Shown piece after piece: positions 8,220 to 16,463 of a stretch of DNA of 22,663 nucleotides. The stretch lies in NCBI GenBank assembly GCA_902490055.1, contig CABUCP010000005.1, forward strand, positions 1 to 22,663, given 5' to 3'. Each line of letters begins with the position of its first letter. Position 1 is the stretch's first letter. This DNA comes from an uncultured Klebsiella sp. Lineage in GTDB: Bacteria > Pseudomonadota > Gammaproteobacteria > Enterobacterales > Enterobacteriaceae. The notes beneath the pieces were generated by a model. It saw only the letters and a program-made list of their open reading frames with translations. It ran no database searches and was not told where the DNA came from. The position numbers and the translations under genes were made by a program.

Positions 8220-10544
8220 ATGCGAGTATTCCGTCGCATAAAACGCCGCTGGCGCTGGCTGGCGGCGTTTATTTTTCTGCTGTGGCTGGCGGTGCTGGCG
8301 GCCGACCGTCTGTGGCCGCTGCCGCTGCATGAGGTCACGCCGGCGCGCGTAGTGGTAGCGGAAGACGGTACGCCGTTGTGGCGCTTTGCCGATGCGCAGG
8401 GCGTTTGGCGCTATCCGCTGACCATCGCCGACGTCTCGCCGCGCTATCTGCAGGCGCTTATCCAGTATGAAGACCGCTGGTTCTGGAAGCATCCGGGCGT
8501 CAATCCCTTTGCGGTGCTGCGCGCCGCCTGGCAGGATCTCGCCTCCGGGCGAGTCATCTCTGGCGGTAGTACTCTCACCATGCAGGTGGCGCGTTTGCTC
8601 GATCCCCATCCGCGTACCTTTGGCGGTAAGCTACGTCAGCTGTGGCGGGCGCTGCAGCTTGAGTGGCATCTGTCAAAAAGCGATATTCTCACCCTGTATC
8701 TGAACCGCGCGCCGTTTGGCGGCACCCTGCAGGGGATCGGCGCCGCCAGCTGGGCCTATCTCGGTAAACCGCCCGCCCAGCTTAGCTACGGCGAAGCGGC
8801 GCTGCTGGCGGTCCTGCCGCAGGCGCCCAGCCGCTTACGCCCGGACCGCTGGCCGCAGCGGGCACAGGCCGCGCGCGATAAGGTGCTGGCGCGGATGCTC
8901 AGCCAGGGCGTCTGGCCGCAGCAAGCGGTACAGGAGGCGATGGAAGAACCGGTCTGGCTGTTTCCGCGCCAAATGCCGCAGCTGGCGCCGCTCTTCGCGC
9001 GCCGGGCGCTGGCGACCAGCCGCGATGAAAAGGTGACGACAACGCTCGATGCCGGGCTCCAGCGGCAGCTTGAAGATCTGGCGATGAACTGGAAATCGCG
9101 CCTGCCGCCTCGCAGTTCACTGGCGATAGTCGTTGTCGATCATACGGATATGAAAGTCCGCGGTTGGGTGGGGTCGGCGGATATTAACGAAGATAGTCGT
9201 TTTGGTCATATTGATATGGCCTCAGCGGTCCGTTCGCCGGGCTCGGTGTTGAAGCCGTTTGTTTACGCGATGGCGATGGATGAAGGATTGATTCATCCGG
9301 CATCGTTGTTACAGGATGTGCCGCGGCGTTTTAGCGATTATCGCCCCGGTAATTTTGACAGCGGCTTCCATGGCCCGGTCAGCGCCAGCGAAGCGTTGGT
9401 GCGATCGCTAAATCTGCCGGCGGTACAGGTGCTGGAAGCCTATGGGCCAAAGCGCTTTGCGGCTAATTTACGTAATGCCGGGCTTCCCTTGATGCTACCT
9501 GCGGGTGCGGAGCCGAACCTGTCGCTGATCCTCGGCGGAGCCGGGGCGCGGTTGGACGATATTGTCGCGGCGTATAGCGCCTTTGCCCGGCACGGTAAGG
9601 CAGCGCGTCTGCGTATTAAACCTGATGAGCCGCTGGTGGAAAGGGCGCTGATGTCGCCGGGAGCGGCGTGGATCACCCGACGTATTCTCGCCGGCGAGGC
9701 GCAACCGCTGCCCGATGCTTCGCTGCCGCAAACGGTGCCGCTGGCGTGGAAAACCGGAACCAGCTATGGCTATCGCGATGCGTGGGCGGTCGGCCTCAAC
9801 GCGCGGTATTTAATTGGCATCTGGACCGGGCGTCCTGACGGCACGCCGGTAGTGGGCCAGTTTGGTTTCGCCAGCGCCGTGCCGTTGCTGAATCAGGTCA
9901 ATAATATGCTGCTGGCGCGCCCGTCAATGAGCCGCGGCGGACTGCTGGTCGACCCGCGCCCTGAGACGGTTAGCCGCGGGACTATCTGCTGGCCCGGTGG
10001 GCAGGATCTGCCGGCTGGCGATAGCAACTGCCGGCGACGGCTGGCCAGTTGGCTGCTGGAGGAAAGCCAGCCGCCGACCATGTTGCTGCCGGGACAGGAG
10101 GGCGTACGCGGGATCCGCTTCCCGGTATGGCGTAATGAACAAGGCGAACGCGTAGCGGCGGATTGCCCCGGCGCGATTCCTGGATATGTTGATGTCTGGC
10201 CGCTACCGCTGGAACCCTGGCTACCGGCCAGCGAACGCCGACGCGCGCGTCTGGGACCGGCATCGAAGGCGTGTCCGCCGCTGCAAACTCAGGATGCGCC
10301 GCCGCTGGTGCTGTCCGGCATCCGCGAAGGCGCAGTGATTAAGCGCTTGCCTGGCGAGGCGCGGGTGATGCTACCGCTGCAAACGACCGGCGGTGAGGGG
10401 CGGCGCTGGTGGTTTATCAACGGCGAACCGCTAGCGGCCAGTGGTGCGAGAACTACCCTGAGGTTGGAGAAACCTGGCGAGTGGCAACTGGTGGTGATGG
10501 ATGACGCGGGGCAGATGGCGGCCGCCAATTTCACCTTACAATAA
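8220..10544 (+). CDS. pbpC: Penicillin-binding protein 1C (bifunctional glycosyltransferase/transpeptidase)
   Basis: An inner-membrane class A penicillin-binding protein of 774 residues (E. coli PbpC is about 770). A basic N-terminus is followed by one transmembrane anchor at about residues 13-28. The GT51 transglycosylase domain follows, with catalytic Glu84 in the EDRWFWKHPG motif and SGGSTLTMQ nearby. The transpeptidase domain has the SxxK motif SVLK at residues 342-345 and the KTGT motif beginning at Lys511. The last 90 or so residues form the biotin-lyase-like PBP1C C-terminal domain typical of this subfamily. The ATG directly abuts the yfhM TAA, so its translation probably depends on ribosomes finishing yfhM. 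PBP1C is inferred to rebuild peptidoglycan where YfhM counters proteolytic attack. All key residues are present. Confidence 0.97.
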   Translation: MRVFRRIKRRWRWLAAFIFLLWLAVLAADRLWPLPLHEVTPARVVVAEDGTPLWRFADAQGVWRYPLTIADVSPRYLQALIQYEDRWFWKHPGVNPFAVLRAAWQDLASGRVISGGSTLTMQVARLLDPHPRTFGGKLRQLWRALQLEWHLSKSDILTLYLNRAPFGGTLQGIGAASWAYLGKPPAQLSYGEAALLAVLPQAPSRLRPDRWPQRAQAARDKVLARMLSQGVWPQQAVQEAMEEPVWLFPRQMPQLAPLFARRALATSRDEKVTTTLDAGLQRQLEDLAMNWKSRLPPRSSLAIVVVDHTDMKVRGWVGSADINEDSRFGHIDMASAVRSPGSVLKPFVYAMAMDEGLIHPASLLQDVPRRFSDYRPGNFDSGFHGPVSASEALVRSLNLPAVQVLEAYGPKRFAANLRNAGLPLMLPAGAEPNLSLILGGAGARLDDIVAAYSAFARHGKAARLRIKPDEPLVERALMSPGAAWITRRILAGEAQPLPDASLPQTVPLAWKTGTSYGYRDAWAVGLNARYLIGIWTGRPDGTPVVGQFGFASAVPLLNQVNNMLLARPSMSRGGLLVDPRPETVSRGTICWPGGQDLPAGDSNCRRRLASWLLEESQPPTMLLPGQEGVRGIRFPVWRNEQGERVAADCPGAIPGYVDVWPLPLEPWLPASERRRARLGPASKACPPLQTQDAPPLVLSGIREGAVIKRLPGEARVMLPLQTTGGEGRRWWFINGEPLAASGARTTLRLEKPGEWQLVVMDDAGQMAAANFTLQ

Positions 10545-10618
10545 ACGGGGTGAATCTATTGTTGGCGGTTTGTGTTGCTAATACTCATCTTATTTTAACA
10601 AAATGTTACCTTCATCCG

Positions 10619-10647
10619 TAGGCATCGCCGACGTTGCTCATTATAAT
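10619..10647 (+). promoter_or_regulatory. Sigma-70 promoter for ndk
   Basis: A perfect TATAAT (10642-10647) lies 17 bases after TAGGCA (10619-10624), which matches four of six -35 bases. The start point would be near 10654, giving an ndk leader of about 50 bases that contains a 14-bp palindrome. This is the best promoter match in the window. Confidence 0.7.
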
Positions 10648-10658
10648 GCGCGCCAGGC

Positions 10659-10672
10659 CATACGATCGTATG
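10659..10672. promoter_or_regulatory. Perfect 14-bp palindrome in the ndk leader
   Basis: CATACGATCGTATG reads identically on both strands. It sits just after the predicted start point and about 32 bases before the ndk start codon. It could be an operator or could fold as a small stem in RNA. No known regulator is assigned. Confidence 0.35.
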
Positions 10673-10704
10673 CGCAACAACAGAACATTTAATTAGAGGT
10701 AATC

Positions 10705-11136
10705 ATGGCTATTGAACGTACTTTTTCCATCATCAAACCAAACGCGGTGGCAAAAAACGTTATTGGCAGCATCTTTTCTCGCTTTGAAGCTGCAGGGTTC
10801 AAAATCGTCGGCACCAAAATGCTGCATCTGACCGTTGAGCAGGCTCGCGGTTTCTATGCCGAGCACGAAGGTCGTCCGTTCTTCGACGGCTTGGTTGAGT
10901 TCATGACTTCCGGCCCGATCGTGGTTTCCGTCCTCGAAGGCGAAAACGCGGTTCAGCGTCACCGTGACCTGCTGGGCGCGACCAACCCGGACAACGCGCT
11001 GGCCGGTACCCTGCGCGCTGACTACGCTGACAGCTTCACCGAGAACGGCACCCACGGTTCCGACTCTGTAGAATCCGCTGCTCGCGAAATTGCGTTCTTC
11101 TTTGCTGAAGGCGAGGTTTGCCCGCGCACTCGCTAA
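10705..11136 (+). CDS. ndk: Nucleoside diphosphate kinase
   Basis: Transfers the gamma phosphate of ATP to other NDPs through a phosphohistidine, balancing cytoplasmic (d)NTP pools. The protein has 143 residues, the same as E. coli Ndk. The active-site signature NGTHGSDS carries catalytic His117. The ATP-binding Lys12 lies in the opening segment IIKPNAV. A clear AGAGGT ribosome binding site is followed by ATG. It is set apart from pbpC by 160 bases with its own strong -10 element, so it is probably a separate transcription unit. Its 3' end runs into an ERIC repeat and then a strong terminator about 265 bases downstream. Confidence 0.98.
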   Translation: MAIERTFSIIKPNAVAKNVIGSIFSRFEAAGFKIVGTKMLHLTVEQARGFYAEHEGRPFFDGLVEFMTSGPIVVSVLEGENAVQRHRDLLGATNPDNALAGTLRADYADSFTENGTHGSDSVESAAREIAFFFAEGEVCPRTR

Positions 11137-11263
11137 TCTCCTGCGTCTTTCACGCCACCGCTTTGTTGGCTTAATTCGCGCACCCCGGTCACATAGTTAT
11201 CTATGCTCCCGGGGATTTGCGAATTCGCCGCCTCGCGGTGACCTGAAATACTTTGGAGATATA
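11137..11263. repeat. ERIC (IRU) repeat downstream of ndk
   Basis: The central part matches the enterobacterial repetitive intergenic consensus. CGCACCCCGGTCACATAG resembles the reverse complement of the ERIC2 primer region. CTATGCTCCCGGGGATTTGC resembles the ERIC1R region. Together they form the hallmark hairpin CCCCGG (11183-11188)/CCGGGG (11209-11214), with an inner CATAG/CTATG stem. The flanks keep the recognisable GTTGGCTTAATTCG and GCCGCC...GAAATACTTTGG...ATATA segments. The total is about 120-127 bp, the usual size. The left end is diverged and its border is approximate; the element appears to start at the ndk stop codon. Confidence 0.82.
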
Positions 11264-11400
11264 AACCTCGTCTTTTCGACCGTCGCGGCGTTGGCCTGAC
11301 AATCGAAAAGCCTTAGAGGATTGAGCAGTCAGTAACAGATTTTTTCATCATTGACTGCGTGCAGGCATGGCTTCTATGCGCCAGAATTTGTAGAATATAG

Positions 11401-11440
11401 CGCCCCCGGACGAGCAGTCGCTCTCCGGGGCGTTTCTTTT
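11401..11440 (+). terminator. Strong intrinsic terminator between ndk and rlmN
   Basis: A long GC stem forms from CGCCCCCGGA and TCCGGGGCG, continued inward by GAGC/GCTC around a four-base loop (11401-11432). It is followed by TTTCTTTTTT. It should end transcription coming from ndk or from a small transcript in the gap. It lies about 50 bases upstream of the rlmN start codon, so rlmN needs its own promoter after it or some read-through. TGTAAT at 11465-11470 is a possible -10 for rlmN, without a good -35. Confidence 0.85.
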
Positions 11441-11489
11441 TTCAACCCACCTGGGGCCATAACGTGTAATAACGAGGCCGGAACTTATT

Positions 11490-12656
11490 ATGTCTGAACA
11501 AATTGTCACACCTGATGCCGCCGCTCTGACGGTGCCGAACAAAGATGCCAAAATCAACCTGCTGGATTTAAACCGTCAGCAGATGCGCGAGTTTTTCCAA
11601 AACATGGGCGAGAAGCCTTTCCGCGCCGATCAGGTGATGAAGTGGATGTATCACTACTGCTGCGATGACTTTGATGAAATGACCGACATCAACAAAGTCC
11701 TGCGCGGTAAACTGAAAGAAGTCGCTGAGATCCGCGCGCCGGAAGTCGTTGAAGAGCAGCGCTCCAGCGATGGCACCATCAAATGGGCGATTGCCGTGGG
11801 CGATCAGCGCGTGGAAACGGTATATATCCCGGAAGACGACCGCGCTACCCTGTGCGTCTCTTCGCAGGTCGGTTGCGCGCTGGAATGTAAATTCTGCTCC
11901 ACCGCGCAGCAGGGCTTCAACCGCAACCTGCGCGTTTCCGAAATTATCGGCCAGGTCTGGCGCGCGGCGAAAATCGTCGGCGCGGTGAAGACCACCGGCG
12001 TACGTCCGATCACCAACGTGGTAATGATGGGAATGGGCGAGCCGCTGCTGAACCTCAACAACGTGGTTCCGGCGATGGAAATCATGCTGGATGACTTCGG
12101 TTTTGGTCTCTCCAAACGTCGCGTGACCCTGTCGACCTCCGGCGTGGTACCGGCGCTGGATAAACTCGGCGATATGATCGACGTCGCGCTGGCGATTTCC
12201 CTGCACGCGCCGAACGATACCATCCGCGACGAAATTGTCCCGATCAACAAAAAGTACAACATCGAGACCTTCCTGAATTCGGTACGCGGCTATATTTCGA
12301 AGTCCAATGCCAACCAGGGCCGTGTGACCATCGAGTACGTCATGCTGGATCACGTCAACGACGGTACCGAACATGCCCACGAACTGGCGGCGCTGCTGAA
12401 GGATACCCCGTGTAAGATCAACCTGATCCCATGGAACCCGTTCCCGGGCGCGCCGTATGGCCGTAGCTCCAACAGCCGCATCGACCGTTTCTCCAAAGTG
12501 CTGATGGAGTATGGTTTCACCACTATCGTGCGTAAAACCCGCGGCGACGATATCGATGCCGCCTGCGGTCAGCTGGCGGGCGATGTTATCGACCGTACCA
12601 AACGTACGCTGCGTAAGCGTATGCAGGGCGAAGCGATCGACGTGAAAGCGGTCTGA
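11490..12656 (+). CDS. rlmN: Dual-specificity 23S rRNA (A2503-C2)/tRNA (A37-C2) methyltransferase, radical SAM
   Basis: Methylates C2 of A2503 in 23S rRNA and of A37 in a subset of tRNAs, using two SAM molecules and a [4Fe-4S] cluster. The 388-residue protein is four residues longer than the E. coli form; the difference lies in the variable first 20 residues. The radical-SAM cluster motif CxxxCxxC is at Cys129, Cys133 and Cys136. The methyl-carrying and resolving cysteines equivalent to E. coli Cys355 and Cys118 are Cys359 (DAACGQ) and Cys122. The GMGEPLLN and SLHAPND motifs are intact. The chosen start MSEQ matches the homologue; a GAGG sequence lies some 12 bases upstream. The gene stands between a terminator and the rodZ promoter region. 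Confidence 0.97.
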   Translation: MSEQIVTPDAAALTVPNKDAKINLLDLNRQQMREFFQNMGEKPFRADQVMKWMYHYCCDDFDEMTDINKVLRGKLKEVAEIRAPEVVEEQRSSDGTIKWAIAVGDQRVETVYIPEDDRATLCVSSQVGCALECKFCSTAQQGFNRNLRVSEIIGQVWRAAKIVGAVKTTGVRPITNVVMMGMGEPLLNLNNVVPAMEIMLDDFGFGLSKRRVTLSTSGVVPALDKLGDMIDVALAISLHAPNDTIRDEIVPINKKYNIETFLNSVRGYISKSNANQGRVTIEYVMLDHVNDGTEHAHELAALLKDTPCKINLIPWNPFPGAPYGRSSNSRIDRFSKVLMEYGFTTIVRKTRGDDIDAACGQLAGDVIDRTKRTLRKRMQGEAIDVKAV

Positions 12657-12662
12657 TAAGTG

Positions 12663-12694
12663 ATGCAGCGCGCAGTGGAAGCTGCGCGCTGCAT
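12663..12694. other. Perfect 13-bp inverted repeat after rlmN
   Basis: ATGCAGCGCGCAG (12663-12675) pairs perfectly with CTGCGCGCTGCAT (12682-12694) around the loop TGGAAG, starting four bases after the second of two consecutive in-frame rlmN-end stop codons (TGATAAG). The stem is strong enough to stabilise or end the rlmN transcript. No T tract follows (AAATATG), so it is not a canonical intrinsic terminator. Confidence 0.6.
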
Positions 12695-12818
12695 AAATAT
12701 GTCGAATTACCAGGCGAAATACGCTGATTCGGTTAATAATTACGGTGCGTTTTTGTCGACTTTGAGGCAGTATGTAGCGGTACAACAACCGCTTAGCATT
12801 CAATATTGATAAGTCTCT

Positions 12819-12846
12819 GTGATAGTCGCCCGGACGGCCTTATACT
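12819..12846 (+). promoter_or_regulatory. Candidate promoter for rodZ-ispG
   Basis: GTGATA (12819-12824, four of six -35 bases) is followed by a 16-base spacer and TATACT (12841-12846, five of six -10 bases). It lies about 85 bases upstream of the rodZ start in a 274-base gap. The rest of that gap holds only the 13-bp inverted repeat and an AT-rich stretch. Confidence 0.5.
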
Positions 12847-12930
12847 GTCGGTTGACGTTGAGCAGTGTCTCGCGGCGCAGGCTTTTTCCCGCGCTGAACT
12901 TTAAATTTCACGTACCAGTAGTTGTAGCGA

Positions 12931-13917
12931 ATGAATACTGAAGCCACTCAAGACCATCAAGAAGCAAACACTACGGGCGCGCGCCTGCGTAACGCCCGCG
13001 AACAACTCGGACTCAGCCAGCAAGCGGTGGCTGAGCGCTTATGCCTGAAGGTTTCCACGGTTCGTGATATTGAAGACGACAAGGCGCCTGCCGATCTCGC
13101 TTCGACCTTCCTGCGCGGCTATATCCGTTCCTACGCTCGCCTCGTACATATTCCGGAAGAAGAACTGCTGCCGATGATGGCGAAACAGACGCCGATTCGC
13201 GCCGCTAAAGTGGCGCCGATGCAGAGCTTCTCACTGGGCAAACGTCGCAAAAAGCGCGACGGTTGGCTGATGAGCTTTACCTGGCTGATTCTGTTTGTGG
13301 TTATCGGCCTGAGCGGCGCATGGTGGTGGCAAGACCACAAAGCGCAGCAGGAAGAGATCACCAGCATGGCCGATCAGTCTACAAGCGATCTGAACGGCAG
13401 CCAGTCGATTCCGCTGGATACTGGCTCAGCGAATAACGCGCCGGATACCGCGGCCGCCAATGACAACAGCGCGCCGGTTGATACCTCGACCGCGCCTGCG
13501 CCGAGCGCACCGGCGGCAACCCCTGCGCCGGTTGATAACAACGCCGTTGTTGCGCCTTCTCAGGCGAATGTCGACACCGCTGCCACAGCGCCTGCTGCGC
13601 CAGCGCCGACCTCCGCATTGCCGACCGATCAGGCGAATGCCGCGGCGGCGGCTTCCGCTCAGGATTTGGTGATGAACTTTAATGCCGATTGCTGGCTGGA
13701 AGTGAGCGATGCAACCGGTAAAAAACTGTTCAGCGGCCTGCAGCGTAAAGGCGGAAACCTGAACCTGAGCGGTCAGGCGCCGTATAAGCTGAAAATCGGC
13801 GCGCCGGCTGCGGTACAAATCCAGTATCTGGGTAAACCAGTCGATTTGAGTCGTTTTATCAGAACTAACCAGGTTGCGCGTCTGACCCTTAATGCCGAAC
13901 AATCACCGGCGCAGTAA
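12931..13917 (+). CDS. rodZ: Cytoskeleton protein RodZ
   Basis: A bitopic inner-membrane protein that links the MreB cytoskeleton to the elongasome and so sets rod shape. The N-terminal cytoplasmic part has an XRE-type helix-turn-helix fold at about residues 16-80 ([21 protein letters not shown]) that binds MreB rather than acting mainly on DNA. A basic KRRKKRD stretch precedes a single transmembrane helix at about 112-133. A low-complexity Ala/Pro/Thr/Asp linker covers about 150-245. The C-terminal beta domain (DUF4115) covers about 245-325. At 328 residues it is slightly shorter than E. coli RodZ (337); the loss is in the linker. The start matches the homologue MNTEAT, with a poor ribosome binding site. 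ispG begins 26 bases after its stop and is probably co-transcribed. Confidence 0.96.
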   Translation: MNTEATQDHQEANTTGARLRNAREQLGLSQQAVAERLCLKVSTVRDIEDDKAPADLASTFLRGYIRSYARLVHIPEEELLPMMAKQTPIRAAKVAPMQSFSLGKRRKKRDGWLMSFTWLILFVVIGLSGAWWWQDHKAQQEEITSMADQSTSDLNGSQSIPLDTGSANNAPDTAAANDNSAPVDTSTAPAPSAPAATPAPVDNNAVVAPSQANVDTAATAPAAPAPTSALPTDQANAAAAASAQDLVMNFNADCWLEVSDATGKKLFSGLQRKGGNLNLSGQAPYKLKIGAPAAVQIQYLGKPVDLSRFIRTNQVARLTLNAEQSPAQ

Positions 13918-13943
13918 CAGACGGGTAACGCGGGAGATTTTTC

Positions 13944-15065
13944 ATGCATAACCAGGCTCCGATTCAACGTAGAAAGTCCAAACGAATTTACGTTGGTAAT
14001 GTGCCGATTGGCGATGGGGCTCCCATTGCCGTACAGTCGATGACCAATACTCGCACCACCGATGTGGCTGCGACGGTAAATCAAATCAAAGCGTTAGAGC
14101 GCGTTGGCGCGGACATCGTCCGCGTTTCCGTCCCGACGATGGATGCGGCGGAAGCGTTCAAGCTCATCAAACAGCAGGTGAACGTCCCGCTGGTCGCCGA
14201 TATCCACTTTGACTATCGTATCGCGCTGAAAGTCGCCGAATACGGTGTCGATTGCCTGCGTATCAACCCGGGCAACATCGGCAATGAAGAGCGCATCCGC
14301 ATGGTTGTGGACTGCGCGCGCGATAAAAACATTCCTATCCGCATCGGCGTAAACGCCGGTTCGCTGGAAAAAGATCTGCAGGAAAAATACGGCGAGCCGA
14401 CGCCGCAGGCGCTGCTCGAATCCGCCATGCGTCACGTCGATCATCTCGATCGTCTGAACTTCGACCAGTTCAAAGTCAGCGTAAAAGCCTCTGATGTTTT
14501 CCTCGCCGTTGAATCTTATCGCCTGCTGGCGAAGCAGATCGATCAGCCGCTGCATCTCGGGATCACCGAAGCCGGCGGCGCGCGCAGCGGCGCGGTGAAG
14601 TCAGCGATTGGCCTGGGTCTGTTGCTCTCTGAAGGGATTGGCGACACCCTGCGCGTATCGCTGGCGGCGGATCCGGTCGAAGAGATCAAAGTCGGCTTCG
14701 ATATTCTGAAGTCGCTGCGTATTCGCGCCCGCGGTATCAACTTTATCGCCTGCCCGACCTGTTCGCGTCAGGAATTTGACGTTATCGGTACGGTGAACGC
14801 GCTGGAGCAGCGTCTGGAAGATATCATCACTCCAATGGATGTTTCGATCATCGGCTGCGTGGTAAACGGCCCGGGCGAAGCGCTGGTTTCGACCCTCGGC
14901 GTCACCGGCGGCAACAAGAAAAGCGGCCTGTACGAAGACGGCGTGCGCAAAGACCGACTGGACAACAACGATATGATCGACCAGCTGGAAGCGCGTATTC
15001 GCGCGAAAGCCAGCATCCTGGATGAAGCGCGTCGTATTGAAGTTCAGCAGGTTGAAGCAAAATAA
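13944..15065 (+). CDS. ispG: (E)-4-hydroxy-3-methylbut-2-enyl-diphosphate synthase (flavodoxin)
   Basis: Carries out the penultimate step of the MEP isoprenoid pathway. It converts 2-C-methyl-D-erythritol 2,4-cyclodiphosphate to HMBPP using a [4Fe-4S] cluster. The 373-residue protein aligns throughout with E. coli IspG (372). The three cluster cysteines are Cys270 and Cys273 ([10 protein letters not shown]) and Cys305 ([12 protein letters not shown]). The nearby Glu312 supplies the fourth ligand in the family. The N-terminal TIM barrel is followed by the ferredoxin-reductase-like cluster domain. A GGGAGA ribosome binding site precedes the ATG. It follows rodZ closely and is followed by the hisS promoter/hairpin region. 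Confidence 0.98.
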   Translation: MHNQAPIQRRKSKRIYVGNVPIGDGAPIAVQSMTNTRTTDVAATVNQIKALERVGADIVRVSVPTMDAAEAFKLIKQQVNVPLVADIHFDYRIALKVAEYGVDCLRINPGNIGNEERIRMVVDCARDKNIPIRIGVNAGSLEKDLQEKYGEPTPQALLESAMRHVDHLDRLNFDQFKVSVKASDVFLAVESYRLLAKQIDQPLHLGITEAGGARSGAVKSAIGLGLLLSEGIGDTLRVSLAADPVEEIKVGFDILKSLRIRARGINFIACPTCSRQEFDVIGTVNALEQRLEDIITPMDVSIIGCVVNGPGEALVSTLGVTGGNKKSGLYEDGVRKDRLDNNDMIDQLEARIRAKASILDEARRIEVQQVEAK

Positions 15066-15069
15066 CGTG

Positions 15070-15099
15070 TTGGGAAGCAATACGCTTCCCGTGTATGAT
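15070..15099 (+). promoter_or_regulatory. Candidate hisS promoter overlapping an inverted repeat
   Basis: TTGGGA (15070-15075) and TATGAT (15094-15099) are four-of-six and five-of-six matches to -35 and -10 elements, 18 bases apart. The spacer holds the inverted repeat GGGAAGC (15072-15078)/GCTTCCC (15084-15090), directly after the ispG stop. Binding of a regulator there would block the promoter, but none is known to me. Confidence 0.45.
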
Positions 15100-15100
15100 T

Positions 15101-15136
15101 GAACCTGCGGGCGCAACGCGCCGGGGTTCATTTTTA
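15101..15136 (+). terminator. Hairpin with T tract in the hisS leader (terminator or attenuator-like)
   Basis: GAACC (15101-15105) pairs with GGTTC (15125-15129) and GGCGC (15110-15114) with GCGCC (15118-15122). They form a stem interrupted by an internal loop and followed by CATTTTTATATA. It could end ispG transcripts. If the upstream promoter is real, it forms almost the first structure in the hisS mRNA. The imperfect stem keeps confidence moderate. Confidence 0.4.
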
Positions 15137-15154
15137 TATATAAAGAGAATAAAC

Positions 15155-16429
15155 GTGGCAAAGAACATTCAAGCCATTCGTGGCATGAACGATTATCTGC
15201 CGGGCGAAACCGCTCTCTGGCAGCGCATTGAAGGCTCACTGAAGCAGGTGCTTGGTAGCTACGGTTACAGCGAAATTCGTTTGCCGATTGTAGAGCAGAC
15301 CCCGTTATTCAAACGCGCGATCGGCGAAGTGACCGACGTGGTTGAAAAAGAGATGTATACCTTCGAAGACCGCAATGGCGATAGCCTGACGCTGCGTCCG
15401 GAAGGAACGGCGGGCTGCGTACGTGCCGGCATCGAACATGGTCTGCTGTACAATCAAGAACAGCGCCTGTGGTACGTCGGGCCGATGTTCCGCCACGAAC
15501 GTCCGCAGAAAGGGCGCTACCGTCAGTTCCATCAGATGGGTGTGGAAGTCTTCGGCCTGCAGGGCCCGGACATCGACGCTGAGCTTATCATGCTGACCGC
15601 GCGCTGGTGGCGCGAGCTGGGTATCTCCAACCACGTTGCTCTGGAACTGAACTCTATCGGTTCGCTGGAAGCGCGTGCGACCTATCGCGATGCGCTGATT
15701 GCCTATCTGGAGCAGTACAAAGATAAGCTCGACGAAGACTGTAAGCGCCGCATGTATACCAACCCGCTGCGCGTGCTGGACTCCAAGAACCCGGAAGTAC
15801 AGGCGCTGCTGAACGATGCGCCGGCGCTGGGCGACTATCTGGACGACGAGTCCAAAGAACACTTTGCTGGCCTGTGCGCGCTGCTCGATGCGGCAGGTAT
15901 CAGCTATACCGTTAACCAGCGTCTGGTTCGCGGGCTCGATTATTACAACCGCACCGTATTTGAGTGGGTCACCACCAGCCTCGGTTCGCAGGGCACCGTC
16001 TGCGCCGGCGGCCGTTACGACGGCCTGGTCGAGCAGCTTGGCGGTCGCGCAACCCCGGCGGTAGGTTTCGCAATGGGCCTGGAACGTCTTGTTTTACTGG
16101 TTCAGGCAGTCAATCCGGAATTTAAAGCCGATCCTGTTGTCGATATATACCTGGTGGCCTCCGGTACCGATACTCAGTCTGCGGCAATGCGCCTGGCTGA
16201 GCAGGTTCGCGATGCGCTGCCCGGCGTTAAGCTGATGACCAACCACGGCGGCGGCAACTTTAAGAAGCAGTTCGCCCGCGCTGACAAGTGGGGGGCGCGC
16301 GTCGCCCTGGTGGTCGGTGAGTCAGAAATTGCTGACGGAAACGTGGTAGTGAAGGATTTACGCTCAGGTGAGCAAACTACCGTAACGCAGGATAGCGTTG
16401 CCGCGCATTTGCGCACACTTCTGGGTTAA
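15155..16429 (+). CDS. hisS: Histidyl-tRNA synthetase
   Basis: A class II aminoacyl-tRNA synthetase that charges tRNA-His; it acts in the cytoplasm as a homodimer. I chose the GTG start at 15155, which gives 424 residues, the same as E. coli HisRS, and the conserved opening (V/M)[16 protein letters not shown]. The AAAGAGAA sequence upstream is a modest ribosome binding site. A longer in-frame ATG at 15095 lies in the leader hairpin and adds non-conserved residues. Class II motif 2 ([16 protein letters not shown]) is in the first third. The histidine-specific loop [13 protein letters not shown] starts at Arg259. Motif 3 (GFAMGLERL) is near residue 310. The C-terminal anticodon-binding domain covers the last 100 residues. 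yfgM starts 34 bases downstream, so hisS, yfgM and bamB look like one operon. Confidence 0.97.
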   Translation: MAKNIQAIRGMNDYLPGETALWQRIEGSLKQVLGSYGYSEIRLPIVEQTPLFKRAIGEVTDVVEKEMYTFEDRNGDSLTLRPEGTAGCVRAGIEHGLLYNQEQRLWYVGPMFRHERPQKGRYRQFHQMGVEVFGLQGPDIDAELIMLTARWWRELGISNHVALELNSIGSLEARATYRDALIAYLEQYKDKLDEDCKRRMYTNPLRVLDSKNPEVQALLNDAPALGDYLDDESKEHFAGLCALLDAAGISYTVNQRLVRGLDYYNRTVFEWVTTSLGSQGTVCAGGRYDGLVEQLGGRATPAVGFAMGLERLVLLVQAVNPEFKADPVVDIYLVASGTDTQSAAMRLAEQVRDALPGVKLMTNHGGGNFKKQFARADKWGARVALVVGESEIADGNVVVKDLRSGEQTTVTQDSVAAHLRTLLG

Positions 16430-16463
16430 TTTCCCGGGAACCATTAGTCAGGAGAAGGACTGC

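Noticed and set aside
7608..8609. A 333-codon antisense frame spanning the yfhM-pbpC junction.
   Set aside because: It overlaps two well-supported genes and has Arg/Gln-rich composition typical of shadow frames.
11090..11299. A 69-codon frame from the end of ndk through the ERIC repeat.
   Set aside because: It is out of frame with ndk, starts inside it, and mostly translates a repeat.
11367..11393. A tiny frame (MASMRQNL-stop) just before the ndk-rlmN terminator, resembling a leader peptide.
   Set aside because: It has no proper ribosome binding site, no run of regulatory codons, and such short frames arise easily by chance.
11568..12803. A 411-codon open frame antisense to rlmN and running into the rodZ upstream region.
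   Set aside because: It lies over a fully conserved gene, shows no recognisable domain, and its length is expected from the base composition of the sense strand.
16431..16440. Palindrome TTCCCGGGAA between hisS and yfgM as an operator.
   Set aside because: It is only ten bases, lies inside an operon, and no promoter is visible beside it.
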